Positions 13,826 through 23,666 are shown, numbered from the stretch's first letter. The stretch is DNA of 23,798 bases from an uncultured Lachnospiraceae bacterium (GCA_910587955.1 CAJUNN010000046.1:1-23798); one strand, 5' to 3'. Made by a program: numbers and translations. The notes: generated by a model not told the origin, from the sequence alone.

Positions 13826-13854
13826 ATTATACTTTTCCACAAAGTATTTGTCAA
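13826..13854 (-). promoter_or_regulatory. Perfect consensus sigma-A promoter of the zinc-ribbon gene
   Basis: The minus strand shows TTGACA (13854-13849), a 17-bp spacer and TATAAT (13831-13826), the full consensus. The predicted start near 13819 leaves a 20-nt leader with AAAGGAGG. It fires against the tail genes and should be active in ordinary growth. Confidence 0.85.
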
Positions 13855-16800
13855 TCTGTCCGATAACTAAATCCATTACAAAAGCTTTGGCTAATAAATG
13901 GGAACAAAACAACAAAATTGATGAAAATATTATAGAGGGATATAACGATTGTATTTCTCAAGGCGTCACTGCAAACGAAGCATTTACAACAGCCGCCCAA
14001 GGCGCCAACCAGGCCACCCTGGATCTGATCTCCTCCGCAAAAGACGGAGCTGTATCTACGGAAGCGCTTAATAATGCTGTGAAAAGGTCTACTATGGTCT
14101 CAGAGGCCGGACAGGCCGCGTTAAAAGGCTTGGCCTCCGCCGGAAGCATGGTCGCACTCTGGGCAGTGGACAAAGGCATTGAGATGGCTGTCACTGCTTT
14201 GAGCAACTATATTCACCGGGTGGAGATAGCGAAAGCAAAAATAGAAGAAATTAATGCTTCCATCGACAACGTGAATCAAAATCAGCGCTCCCGCACGGCA
14301 CTGTTGGAAGAGGCGAAAGCATCCTACTCCGCTCTCGCCGAAGGCGTTAACCTGGCAGACAATACCAACCTGTCCTTGTCCGATGAGGACTATGCCTCCT
14401 TCCTTGCCCTGAACAACGAGCTGGCAGAAACCTTTCCTCAGTTATTAGCAGGACTGGATGAGCAAGGAAATGCCATTCTGAATCTGGGTACAAGCGCCAA
14501 AAGTTCCACGGATGAGATCCAGGCGTTAATTGAGAAGGAAAAGGAACTGAGTAATTATCAGATTGCACAGTCTGTACCGGAGTTATTTTCCAATGTAAAA
14601 ACTGCACTTACGGACTCCATTCAGGAAACAGATGTTTTGAAAAAACAGTTGGAACAAACACAAAACAACTGGTCTCTTTTTCAATCTCTTGCTTCCGGCA
14701 ACTATATTCCTTCAGAAGAAAATCCTGCCCAGCTTTCGTTTGAATATCCCTCCTCGGATGAGTTGGGTATCGAACTTTCAAATGTAATGTCACAGGCTGT
14801 CCAAAAGTTTTTAAAAACTACGGACCTACCAAATGGAGACTTCCTACGTGAAGCACTCTTTTCAACAAATTTTAACGCATCCTATGATGAAACCGGAAAT
14901 CCCATTTATCGTTCACTATTAGATGTCTCCAGTCTGACGGAGGAACAACGAAATAAGCTTCTCCGAATCATCCAGGAAGAAGCCAATTCTGCAGCCAGCC
15001 TTGTTGCCAACACGATTACAGATTCCATCGGAGATATGGAAAACCAAGTGTCCTTGGCCGAAACACAAAACAACAACATCTGGGCTGATTTTCTGCCTAA
15101 TCTTATTTACACGGCCCGCTCAAAGCAAACCTATAAAAATCTGGATGTAGCTCTGCAAAAGATGACAGAACAAGTGATTGCTTCCCTTGACTATTCGACA
15201 ATGATAACGGATATGGATACCGGCGATCCCTATGATTACGTTTTGGATCATATCATTACACCCCTTCAAAATCTTTCCGAGGAACAAAAACTGCAGGTTT
15301 CCAAACTTTTTTCCGGGGAATTATCCCAGGAGGATGCAAATGCTTTAAGAGCGCAGTTGCAAGACACATTTCAGGAAACCGGAATTGAAATTCCTCTGGA
15401 TGTTATCCCTGTGTTCAAGGAACAAGCTACCCCGAAACAGCAGTTTACCGTCCCGAAAAATCTTGCCCGGGCTCAGGAAAGGGCACTGTCTTCTCTTGGC
15501 ATGTTCTTTGAGGACTACGCTGCTGTCAAACAAAAAGCAGCAGATGCAGGTACGGATTTATTTCAGGCCCTGGACAAGGAAATCGATGCCCTGGCTATGG
15601 AAGGTCTTCTGTCCCAAGAGGCAGCCTCTGCCCTCTTCTACTACCAGCTTCAGAAAGCCCTGGCCAATGAAAACGGAATCAGCACAGCGGAAGACTGCAG
15701 CAATCTCCTGGCATTGGCGGAAAATGCGGGAATTACCGGGAATATCATCGAAGATCTGATCCGCCTGGAGCAGATCTACCAGGAGGTGTCCAAGGGCACT
15801 ATACCCATTACCAAAGTGGAAACCCTTCTTGCAGAAGCAAATTCTCTCACCGCCTCCATAGAAACCCAGGCCGCCAATTTCAAAACTGCCGAGAATCCTG
15901 CCAAACAATACGCAGCCCAGACCGGCGCCCTTGCCGGAGCTCAGAGAAGCGCAGCCTCCGCTGCGGACCGTTATACCTCTGCCCTGGAAGAACAGAAATC
16001 TGCCCTGGAATCCCAAAAGTCCGCCCTGGAAGAGCAGAAGCAGCACTATGAAGATGTCATCCAGGCGGTCAACTGGTTTTACGATAAGCAGATCGGAAAG
16101 GTCCAGACCCTTATCGATGGATTGCAGAAGGAAAACAAACTGCTGGAGAAGCGCAAAGGCAATTACGACATGGCTCTCTCCTCTATCGACCGCTTCTACG
16201 ACCGGGAAATCCAAAAGACCAAAGAGCGCCAGGATGCCGTCCAGGAGAAAATCGACGCCCTGAAAGCTGAGAACGAGGAGCGCCGGAAATCCTATGAACT
16301 GGAGAAAGCCGCCTACGAGCTGGAAAAAGCCCGGAACCAGCGGACAGACCAGGTCTATGTCCAGGGAAAGGGCATGGTCTACGTCTCCAATGACAATGCT
16401 GTACAGGAGGCGGAAAACACCTACGAAAATCTTCTGGAAGACCAGAGAGTCTCCGATCTGGAAAAGCAGAAAGCGGATCTGGATTTGACCATTGCCAAGC
16501 TGGAGGAATACCGCCAGCTCTGGTCGGAAGTGTCCAGCTCCTACCAGTTCGCCCAGGAAGATATGATGCTCTCCCAGCTCCTTGGAGCCACATGGGAAAC
16601 AGACCTTTTAAACGGGCGCATGGAAACCCTCTCTCTCTTCCGGGATACCTACAACGAAATCCAGGCAGAAATCAACAGCAACGAACAGCTCATCGCCTCC
16701 TACGAGGAAAAGATTGAGTACTACCAGGGCTTAAAGGACCAGTGGGAGGAACTCACCGGGAAATACCAGGAGGAAACCTACATCCAGCTTCTGACCACGG

Positions 16801-17501
16801 AATTTGGCAACAACTACGAGAATGAACTGCTGAACGGCCGTACCGGCCGGTGGACGAAATTTTCCGAAGAGTATGCCTCCATCCAGAAACAGCTCAAGGA
16901 AGTCACGGATCAGATAGAAGCCCTGGCCGCCCGGATGGAAAGTTATGCCTCCCAGATGGAATCAGCGGCAAGCAGGGCGAAGGCTGCAGCTAATACCATC
17001 AATGGAATCTCGGTAATACCTGCGGGAGGAAATCTGCCGCGCTACAGAAACGTTCCCATAGGCGGCGGAAGAGCTAAAGGCGGAATTATTTCCCCAAAAG
17101 ACTCCAATGCCCTGGACGGCCTGGCCCGCTCGGTAGGGGAAGATCACCTGGTCCCCCTGCAGGAAGGGGAAGCGGTCATTCCGAAAACCGTTGTCCGGGA
17201 AAACGCACCCATTGTCCAGATGCTTCTGGCCGGGAAACTGACTGAATTGAAAATGCCCCACTCCGAAAGAGGTATCCTGGATCATCCGGAGTTTCGCAAA
17301 CCTCCGGCTGTCAGCTCGCCCCTCCCGTCTCCATCCACAGAGATCCTGAATCTCACAGCACCTGCGGACCGCACCACGCTCCAATTTTACGGAGATTTGT
17401 CCTTCCCCAATATTCACTCCGGGGATGATGCGAAAAAGCTGATTGAGGAGCTGTCCCACTTAAGCGGCCGGGGCCGGCAGTATTTTAACCGGCAGCACTA
17501 A
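13848..17501 (+). CDS. Tail tape measure protein, main part
   Basis: About 1215 residues of tape-measure character. A hydrophobic segment lies near residues 88-115 (LKGLASAGSMVALWAVDKGIEM), as in many phage tape measures. Long helical and coiled-coil stretches follow, including EEQKSALESQKSALEEQK near residue 715. A Gly/Pro-rich C-terminus (GGGRAKGGIISPKDSNALDGL ... EGEAVIPKTV, about 1070-1120) resembles tape-measure ends. The nominal TTG start at 13848 lies within the -35 region of the antisense promoter and has no ribosome site, and no convincing in-frame start follows. This part is therefore probably the continuation of the gene begun at 12709. Base composition is patchy: AT-rich at about 13860-13975 and 14560-15400, GC-rich elsewhere, which suggests recombination within the gene. 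Confidence 0.75.
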   Translation: MSICPITKSITKALANKWEQNNKIDENIIEGYNDCISQGVTANEAFTTAAQGANQATLDLISSAKDGAVSTEALNNAVKRSTMVSEAGQAALKGLASAGSMVALWAVDKGIEMAVTALSNYIHRVEIAKAKIEEINASIDNVNQNQRSRTALLEEAKASYSALAEGVNLADNTNLSLSDEDYASFLALNNELAETFPQLLAGLDEQGNAILNLGTSAKSSTDEIQALIEKEKELSNYQIAQSVPELFSNVKTALTDSIQETDVLKKQLEQTQNNWSLFQSLASGNYIPSEENPAQLSFEYPSSDELGIELSNVMSQAVQKFLKTTDLPNGDFLREALFSTNFNASYDETGNPIYRSLLDVSSLTEEQRNKLLRIIQEEANSAASLVANTITDSIGDMENQVSLAETQNNNIWADFLPNLIYTARSKQTYKNLDVALQKMTEQVIASLDYSTMITDMDTGDPYDYVLDHIITPLQNLSEEQKLQVSKLFSGELSQEDANALRAQLQDTFQETGIEIPLDVIPVFKEQATPKQQFTVPKNLARAQERALSSLGMFFEDYAAVKQKAADAGTDLFQALDKEIDALAMEGLLSQEAASALFYYQLQKALANENGISTAEDCSNLLALAENAGITGNIIEDLIRLEQIYQEVSKGTIPITKVETLLAEANSLTASIETQAANFKTAENPAKQYAAQTGALAGAQRSAASAADRYTSALEEQKSALESQKSALEEQKQHYEDVIQAVNWFYDKQIGKVQTLIDGLQKENKLLEKRKGNYDMALSSIDRFYDREIQKTKERQDAVQEKIDALKAENEERRKSYELEKAAYELEKARNQRTDQVYVQGKGMVYVSNDNAVQEAENTYENLLEDQRVSDLEKQKADLDLTIAKLEEYRQLWSEVSSSYQFAQEDMMLSQLLGATWETDLLNGRMETLSLFRDTYNEIQAEINSNEQLIASYEEKIEYYQGLKDQWEELTGKYQEETYIQLLTTEFGNNYENELLNGRTGRWTKFSEEYASIQKQLKEVTDQIEALAARMESYASQMESAASRAKAAANTINGISVIPAGGNLPRYRNVPIGGGRAKGGIISPKDSNALDGLARSVGEDHLVPLQEGEAVIPKTVVRENAPIVQMLLAGKLTELKMPHSERGILDHPEFRKPPAVSSPLPSPSTEILNLTAPADRTTLQFYGDLSFPNIHSGDDAKKLIEELSHLSGRGRQYFNRQH

Positions 17502-17531
17502 AAAACAGCAAAACTAAAATAGGAGAACTCT

Positions 17532-17804
17532 ATGCAAACCATTACTGACGAAATTTTGAAAACCATACGGGAAGCTGTGGACATCTGTACGAAAAAGCTG
17601 CCTTTTGACCGTACAGTAAACGCAAAGATCCTGGAACGTACCGAACACGGATACATAGCGGCCCTGGAGGGCCGGAAGCTCCAGGTAGAAGACGGCGGCC
17701 ACACGGACTGCAGCAAAAATGATTCCGTCCGAATCACAATTCCCCAGAATGATTTAAGCCGGGCCTACGTCCAAGGAAAAAACCATTTTAGCAAAACGAG
17801 GTGA
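17532..17804 (+). CDS. Small tail/baseplate protein, OB-like
   Basis: A 90-residue protein with an N-terminal helix and a beta-rich part: DRTVNAKILERTEHGYIAAL, then KNDSVRITIPQNDLSRAYVQGK. The closing motif (charged turn, V-R-I-x-I-P-Q-N, then Y-V-x-G-K) matches small OB-fold proteins often found among Firmicutes phage tail-tip genes. AGGAG lies upstream. Its stop overlaps the region just before the next gene's start. Confidence 0.6.
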   Translation: MQTITDEILKTIREAVDICTKKLPFDRTVNAKILERTEHGYIAALEGRKLQVEDGGHTDCSKNDSVRITIPQNDLSRAYVQGKNHFSKTR

Positions 17805-17809
17805 CAAAC

Positions 17810-19102
17810 ATGTTAGAAACTATTATCGATCAATTAAAAGAACGCAGAACGGGAAACATCCTGTACCCGGAGACTTCCCTGGAAGCCGTCCGGGAATCCG
17901 CAGGGGAAGGCAGCAGAAATCTCCGGGAAATTCTTTCCCACAACGGAATTCCCCTGGACTACGAGCTGTACGGCTACCGGGTAAACTTAGCGGATTCCAA
18001 TCCCCAGACCCGGATTTCCTACCTGGCTATGGCTCAGGGGAAACGGCCCGCTTTCTGGAATTATGCCAATGGATATTTTGACGCCGGAGACTGGGCCAAC
18101 GCCTTCTTTCTTCGGAAGCTTTTCCCCTGTACAGTAAAAGACAGCGGAGAGACGGACTACCGGCTGGATCCGGACAACTATCTTCTCCGGGAGGACGGAA
18201 CGCCCTCGGACATTACCAGCACGGCCTACGAGGGAAGCGCCATGTCTGCTTTTCCCACGATTTGGACCAAACGCTGGCAGGATGAGCATTACCTTTACTG
18301 CCTCATCTGTGACCGCCAGCTGGACGAAGACTACCACGCTTATATGCACACCCGGAAAGACGGCTCCGTGGCCGCCTGGAAATACATAGGCATGTATCTT
18401 CCTATTTTGTACAATGAGCGCTATAAGTCTCTGTCCGGCGTCAATGTTACTGTCAATCAGACCTTTGAAAAGGAACTTCTGTACACCCACAACATTGGGG
18501 AAAACTGGGAAATATTCAGTATCAGCGACTGGGCGGTTCTCGGAGATCTTCTGACTCTGATTTCCCGCTCGGACAATTTCCAGACCTCCTTCGGCTACGG
18601 GCTGGTAAATGCTTCCGCCCTGTCTGCAGCCTCTGACGGCGGAAACCTCCGCTGCGGCGGCGCATTTTTCAACAATGCAGCCTTGAATACAAATTCCTGG
18701 CAGAAAGTATTTCACCTGCACAATCTCTACAGCAACCATATGACACGGATGGGCGGCATTGTCTACAAAACCGGCGTCCTTTATGTGAAACCCTTCCCTC
18801 CCTACAATACTACAGGCGAAGGATACGAAGACACCGGCCTGACTATTACCGGAACCAGCGACACCTACTGCAAGCTTTCCGTGATGAACGACTATGGGCG
18901 TTTCCCCTCCGTGCTGGGAGGCTCCGCCACCACCTACGAGTGCGACGCGGCCGTCTACTCCAACACAGTCACCGCCATCGGCTGTACCAGGGGAATTTTC
19001 AACGGGACTACCAAATCGGGAAAGCTTGGGCTTCATCTTAACCAGACCGTTGCTGCCCATGCAAATATCGCGCCGCGCATTACTTGCTTTTCCGCAGACT
19101 AG
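17810..19102 (+). CDS. C-type-lectin-fold tail-tip / receptor-binding protein, putative
   Basis: A 430-residue protein. I chose the ATG at 17810 because GAGG lies 8 nt before it; a GTG at 17801 would overlap the upstream stop. The central and C-terminal parts (YNERYKSLSGVNVTV; SISDWAVLGDLLTLISRS; VKPFPPYNTTGEGYEDTG; SVLGGSATTYECDAAVYSN; and the final LGLHLNQTVAAHANIAPRIT) follow the pattern I know from C-type-lectin-like phage adhesins, the fold shared by Mtd and other targets of diversity-generating retroelements. The expected role is host-surface binding at the tail tip. No reverse transcriptase or template repeat is visible in the window, so retroelement-driven variation is only a possibility. 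Confidence 0.6.
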   Translation: MLETIIDQLKERRTGNILYPETSLEAVRESAGEGSRNLREILSHNGIPLDYELYGYRVNLADSNPQTRISYLAMAQGKRPAFWNYANGYFDAGDWANAFFLRKLFPCTVKDSGETDYRLDPDNYLLREDGTPSDITSTAYEGSAMSAFPTIWTKRWQDEHYLYCLICDRQLDEDYHAYMHTRKDGSVAAWKYIGMYLPILYNERYKSLSGVNVTVNQTFEKELLYTHNIGENWEIFSISDWAVLGDLLTLISRSDNFQTSFGYGLVNASALSAASDGGNLRCGGAFFNNAALNTNSWQKVFHLHNLYSNHMTRMGGIVYKTGVLYVKPFPPYNTTGEGYEDTGLTITGTSDTYCKLSVMNDYGRFPSVLGGSATTYECDAAVYSNTVTAIGCTRGIFNGTTKSGKLGLHLNQTVAAHANIAPRITCFSAD

Positions 19103-19117
19103 AAAGGAGGAAATGAA

Positions 19118-20329
19118 TTGCCTGTTGTCAAACCAGTTTTAAATAAAATCAATGCTTTCGACGCAGACCAGGGCGCTGTTCTCACCTTTTCCTGGACTGG
19201 TCCCCAGGCCCGGAAAAACCGAATCCTTATCCGGGAATATGACAGCCCCCATCGGATTGTATACGATTGCACCCAGGAGACCATGGCTTTAAAGCATACC
19301 CTGCATTTCGGAAAAAATCTGGAAAGCGGCCTTCTGCAGGCTGTTCCCTATGCCCTGGAAAACGGAAAACGCTATCTGGCTTCCGTGTGGATTTTTGACA
19401 CTTACAACAATGAAAGTGAGGCCAGCAATGAGACGGCTTTCTATTGCTTTTCCGCCCCTGTCTTTCACTTTACCAATTTCACCAACCTGGATACGGCTTC
19501 CGGCATTGCCAAGGTTACCTTCCATTCCATTTACCTGAATGTGAAATATAGCCAGGAAGACGGAGAAGTTCTCAGCGAATACAAATTCCGGCTGTACGAC
19601 TATATGGGAAAACTTCTATTGGAATCCGGGACCTTCTACGGTTCCACAGCGGATGATGAACTGCAGTATACCCTGGGCGGCGTAACCGACACGGCAAAAG
19701 ATGAGTTCGGCGGCATCCAATACCAGACCTGCTACCGCGTTGTCTGTGAAGGCGTTACCGTTCACGGAATGCAGGTCCAGACGGAACAGAAATTTGTGGT
19801 CCATAAGGATACGGGCGGCGTAGGAGCGCTGGTAACGGCCGAGTGCCTGCCCGACTGCACCATCGCCGTCTCCTCCCATTTTAAAATCGTCAACGCGGAC
19901 TTTTCCGGCCGGGAGGAGCTTTACCTTCTTGACGAAAACCAGAAACCTTATGCCATCGACCTGACAAACGGAGACACCATACGCTATTTCGAAGGCTTTC
20001 AGATGAAACCTCCCTACGGCCTAACCGCCATCGGCCGGGCATTTGTGCCTGGGAAGAAGCTTCTCTCCTGCTCCGGACAGACCGGGGAATCTTTTTCTGT
20101 CAGTTACCATGAAAAACGGTATTCCCTTGTCTCCAAAGCATATTTTCTGCTGGAAATCCAAAAAGGAACTATCCGTTACCTTCTGCGTTCCGAATATTTC
20201 CCTATTCAGGATCTATGGTATATCATCCATATCCGGTACGAAGGCGGCTTCTATACCTTCCGGGTACTGCCCCAGCACGAAGCCGTTCAAGAACAAACGA
20301 TACATAGAAACGGAGGACTCACAGCATGA
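19118..20329 (+). CDS. Tail structural protein, beta-rich (Fn3-like)
   Basis: A 403-residue protein starting at TTG, decided by AAAGGAGG 7 nt upstream. The sequence is made of beta-strand repeats resembling fibronectin-III-like modules: VLTFSWTGPQARKNRILIRE, then KRYLASVWIFDTYNNESEAS, then EYKFRLYDYMGKLLLESG. No enzyme motif is seen. It sits between the lectin-like protein and further tail-tip genes and overlaps the next gene by 4 nt (ATGA), so it is probably a tail-tip or fibre-base component. Confidence 0.6.
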   Translation: MPVVKPVLNKINAFDADQGAVLTFSWTGPQARKNRILIREYDSPHRIVYDCTQETMALKHTLHFGKNLESGLLQAVPYALENGKRYLASVWIFDTYNNESEASNETAFYCFSAPVFHFTNFTNLDTASGIAKVTFHSIYLNVKYSQEDGEVLSEYKFRLYDYMGKLLLESGTFYGSTADDELQYTLGGVTDTAKDEFGGIQYQTCYRVVCEGVTVHGMQVQTEQKFVVHKDTGGVGALVTAECLPDCTIAVSSHFKIVNADFSGREELYLLDENQKPYAIDLTNGDTIRYFEGFQMKPPYGLTAIGRAFVPGKKLLSCSGQTGESFSVSYHEKRYSLVSKAYFLLEIQKGTIRYLLRSEYFPIQDLWYIIHIRYEGGFYTFRVLPQHEAVQEQTIHRNGGLTA

Positions 20330-21231
20330 TTATGGGATTTTCTCCCATGGGCGGTGTTTTGACTGCACCGGCTATGGGCCGGGAAGAGGCCGTCACAGAG
20401 GTTCTTTTCTCCAACGGCATTTTTGACACCCTGTACGGCACGGGACTGGATGAGCGCGTCAAGCCGGTGGATCAAATCCTGCCCCCGGATGCCTGGGATG
20501 AGGCGACGCATTTTCACGCCCGGTTCAGCGGTAACATTTACTGCGGAAATGCCGACTTCGGCGTGGACAACACCACCAATATCCTGGTAAAACGGCGGAA
20601 GAAAGGGGAATTCCAATGGTTTACCCTGTTTGACATTCCGGCCGCCAAAGCAGAAGATTATACCTTTACCGTCCACGACCCCTACGCACCGAAAGGCGAT
20701 CTGGAATATGCAGTGGTTCCTATTATCAACGGTTTCGAGAGCGAATACAGCATCACCGGGATCCATTACGATTTCCAGGGACTTCTTCTGATTGAGAAGG
20801 AACGATCCGTGCAGACCATCCTGGACATAGCTGTCTCGGAACAGAAAAACGGTCCTGTAGGTATCCTAAGTACCCTGGAGGGAAAATATCCCTTTGTCTT
20901 TTACAACGGGGAAAATGATTACTATTCGGGCACCATTTCTGCAACCTTCATAGAAACGGACACGCACAAAGACTTCCGCATGGATCGGCTTCATGACCAC
21001 TACCGGGAAGTTCTGGATTTCTTAAATAACAAGAATCCGAAAATACTCAAATTGGAAGACGGCAGAATGCGCATCATCAGTATTACCACACCGCCCTCCG
21101 ATTCCTGTGAAGAGCATCCCGACAAACACACCATTTCCTTCGGTTACACGGAGATCGCCGACGCCCTTTCCAACGAAGATATGAACCGCTGCGGATTTTT
21201 GGATGTGGGAGAGGAATGGTGGGTGAAATAA
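20326..21231 (+). CDS. Tail-tip structural protein
   Basis: A 301-residue beta-rich protein whose ATG overlaps the preceding stop (ATGA), with GGAGG 9 nt upstream. Regions such as FSGNIYCGNADFGVDNTTNILVKRRKKGE and the short C-terminal end GFLDVGEEWWVK are of the style of phage minor tail proteins in Clostridia. I cannot name the family. The tight spacing on both sides (the next ATG is 1 nt after the stop) places it in one complex with its neighbours. Confidence 0.55.
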   Translation: MIMGFSPMGGVLTAPAMGREEAVTEVLFSNGIFDTLYGTGLDERVKPVDQILPPDAWDEATHFHARFSGNIYCGNADFGVDNTTNILVKRRKKGEFQWFTLFDIPAAKAEDYTFTVHDPYAPKGDLEYAVVPIINGFESEYSITGIHYDFQGLLLIEKERSVQTILDIAVSEQKNGPVGILSTLEGKYPFVFYNGENDYYSGTISATFIETDTHKDFRMDRLHDHYREVLDFLNNKNPKILKLEDGRMRIISITTPPSDSCEEHPDKHTISFGYTEIADALSNEDMNRCGFLDVGEEWWVK

Positions 21232-21232
21232 A

Positions 21233-23104
21233 ATGACAGGCATTACCAATTCCGACTTAACCCTCTGCAAATCCAGGGCAAAATACATCCGCATCCGGCT
21301 TCTCCTTTTAAATGAGCACCTGGTTCCTGTGGACGAGCTTCAGGGGGTATGTACCTCCGGCAGCATCAGCGTGGACGCCGGATCGGAAATCCGGCGTACC
21401 TGCAGCCTGGTCCTCTTTTCCAAAGACCGGAGTTACGACATAGGCGAATACCAGCGCATCTGGCTGAACCGGCGGGTCCGGCTCCAGATTGGCATGACGG
21501 ATCCGTCCGGGCAGCCGCCTGTCTGGTATTCCATGGGAATTTTTGCTTTTAACAGCTGCTCCTACACCTATTCTGCGGATGCCAGAAGCATTTCCATTCA
21601 GTGCGGCGACCTGACCACATTTCTCGACGGATCCCACGGCGGAACATTGAACGGAACCTCCTTTACCATTCCGGCAGGCAGGGATATGAAACAGATTCTG
21701 GAGGATCTCATCAAGCAGCACACAGATTTTACGAATCCCCTCATCGAAAGCATCGGAGAATACGGATGCCAGCGGACGAAGTCTTCCAACTGGAAAGAAA
21801 ACCGCCTGGATTCCGGCTCCAGCCCGGAAGCAGTGGCACTGGCAGAGCGGGATGGGACAGACTATCTCTCCGATTCCCCTTATCTGGACGATTACCAGGT
21901 TCTCTCCTTCTCGGGCGAAAGCCTGCTGTACTCTGCAGGCGCGGAGGAGGAAATTGTCGCAGGCGCGGAAATCTCCCATTTTATTGATATGGGAAACTGG
22001 CATCTTCTGCCTAAGGATCTGGAGTTTTCTTCCGGAACTACCCTTCTTGACCTAATCCGGGAAATCCGGGAATTGTATCCCGGCTATGAATCTTATTTTG
22101 ACCCGGAGGGTACTTTTCACGTAGGTATGATACCCACCTGCGAGCAGGATCCCCTGCTGCTGGATTTTTATGATTTATCTCCCCTGGTCATCCAAGAGTC
22201 TGTTTCCTCAGACTTTACAAACATTAAAAATGCCACGCAGATTTATGGCCAGTCCATCGAAGCGGACCGGTACTGTGAAGTCTCTTCGGTCTCTTTCGAA
22301 ACACCGCAGCTTCAAAAGGTTTCTGGGAAATCACCGGAAGAAGAACCGGAAACCGCCTGTCTGCTTCACTTGGAGCTTGAAAACTTTCAGTTAACCAGCA
22401 ATCAGAAGCTTGCAGTTGTCATTCCCGAGAACCTGACAGAGCAAATACCCGCATCCTCTTCCCCAGAGGCTGCAAAAGAAGGCGCTTTAAGCTTTGAACT
22501 TCCGGTATACCTTCGTATCCCGGTTACAACATCCGGCACCTCTCCTTCCGGGGCTCTTTTGGAAACCCGCACCATACACACCATTCCCTGTGTGACCCGG
22601 GAATCCCTGGTAACTTCCGGCACAGGTAAGATCACAACCCGGAGGAATTACCCTCCGGCTCCCCTGTCCCTTTTCACCCCCGGAGAATCCTGCTGCTTTC
22701 AGTACAACAAAAGCCGGAACTGCTTCATTTATCTGGGAAAATACCAGATAGAAGCCTACACGGAAGACCGAAACACCGACAGCCCTTTCTCCGTGGACAA
22801 AATCGGCCTGCGGCTGCAGGTACTGCACGGCGGGACCTACGACAAGATTGCAGATTCTACCCTGTGCCGGCAGCGGGCCGAATATGAAAACTGGCTGGCC
22901 GGACGCCTGAACGATACCATTACCCTGCAGACCGTCCTGATTCCTTTTCTTGACGTTAACCGGAAAGTCCGGTATCAGACCAGGTCCGGCAGCCGCCTGG
23001 AAGAATACATTGTAAAACAGATAAGCTTTTCCTTCCCGGACGGAACCTGCCAGATCACCCTGGCAAAATTTTATCCCCAGTACCCGCTTATCATTCAATC
23101 TTAA
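21233..23104 (+). CDS. Baseplate hub-like tail protein (DUF5048-like)
   Basis: A 623-residue protein. The N-terminal part (CTSGSISVDAGSEIRRTCSLVLFS, then WLNRRVRLQIGM and SMGIFAFNSCSYTYS) resembles the phage hub proteins annotated DUF5048 in Clostridia. The middle has a domain with LIREIRELYPGYESYFDPEGTFHVG, typical of hub proteins of the gp44/gp27 type. The C-terminus ends ISFSFPDGTCQITLAKFYPQYP, which also fits hub proteins. It would form the ring closing the tail tube at its tip. The start follows the previous stop by 1 nt, with only a weak ribosome site, consistent with translational coupling. Confidence 0.55.
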   Translation: MTGITNSDLTLCKSRAKYIRIRLLLLNEHLVPVDELQGVCTSGSISVDAGSEIRRTCSLVLFSKDRSYDIGEYQRIWLNRRVRLQIGMTDPSGQPPVWYSMGIFAFNSCSYTYSADARSISIQCGDLTTFLDGSHGGTLNGTSFTIPAGRDMKQILEDLIKQHTDFTNPLIESIGEYGCQRTKSSNWKENRLDSGSSPEAVALAERDGTDYLSDSPYLDDYQVLSFSGESLLYSAGAEEEIVAGAEISHFIDMGNWHLLPKDLEFSSGTTLLDLIREIRELYPGYESYFDPEGTFHVGMIPTCEQDPLLLDFYDLSPLVIQESVSSDFTNIKNATQIYGQSIEADRYCEVSSVSFETPQLQKVSGKSPEEEPETACLLHLELENFQLTSNQKLAVVIPENLTEQIPASSSPEAAKEGALSFELPVYLRIPVTTSGTSPSGALLETRTIHTIPCVTRESLVTSGTGKITTRRNYPPAPLSLFTPGESCCFQYNKSRNCFIYLGKYQIEAYTEDRNTDSPFSVDKIGLRLQVLHGGTYDKIADSTLCRQRAEYENWLAGRLNDTITLQTVLIPFLDVNRKVRYQTRSGSRLEEYIVKQISFSFPDGTCQITLAKFYPQYPLIIQS

Positions 23105-23120
23105 AAAGGAGGCAAACAAC

Positions 23121-23666
23121 GTGTCAGAACGAAACTTAGAAGATCAGATCTTAAAAATAACCCTTGGCGATCTGGTACAGCAATTTACCGAGGAGGACCT
23201 GCAGCGGCAAATGCCTGTCTTCATGCAGGATGTTGACGCCGGCACCCGGGAGCTGGTGGAAACTTACCAGTCCCTTCTGTCCGCCGGAAGTTTCCCGGAG
23301 GCTGAAAGCTACCGGGCGGAACACCCGGAGCTGGAAACGCGCATCTGGGATGCCTGCAAAGCCAATGCCATGCTGGCCTACTCCGCTTACACCTACCTCT
23401 ATGCCAAAAGCCAGCGGCAGCAATGCGTCATCTCGGCCACCCAGCCGTCGGAAGGCAGCGAGGACGGAAGTGTTCTCGGCCAGAAGGAAGGGGATATCTG
23501 GTTCCGCATTGACGAAACCAAAGACGGAGTCCTTAACACCACTCCCTTCCAGAAACAGGCGGATGGTTCCTACCTGGAATTCGCCGTCGCCCCCAAGCTG
23601 GCTTTTGCCGCAGAGGAAGACATTGATGCTTTATTTACAGAGGCGGAAACCCCTTCTGATAACTAG
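23121..23666 (+). CDS. Unassigned small acidic tail-module protein
   Basis: A 181-residue protein starting at GTG, decided by AAAAAGGAGG 8 nt upstream. The N-terminal half is helical and acidic (LGDLVQQFTEEDLQRQMPVF). The C-terminal half is beta-rich, with the acidic end EEDIDALFTEAETPSDN. It is the last gene seen in the tail operon. The family is not recognised. Accessory tail protein or assembly factor is a guess from position. Confidence 0.55.
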   Translation: MSERNLEDQILKITLGDLVQQFTEEDLQRQMPVFMQDVDAGTRELVETYQSLLSAGSFPEAESYRAEHPELETRIWDACKANAMLAYSAYTYLYAKSQRQQCVISATQPSEGSEDGSVLGQKEGDIWFRIDETKDGVLNTTPFQKQADGSYLEFAVAPKLAFAAEEDIDALFTEAETPSDN

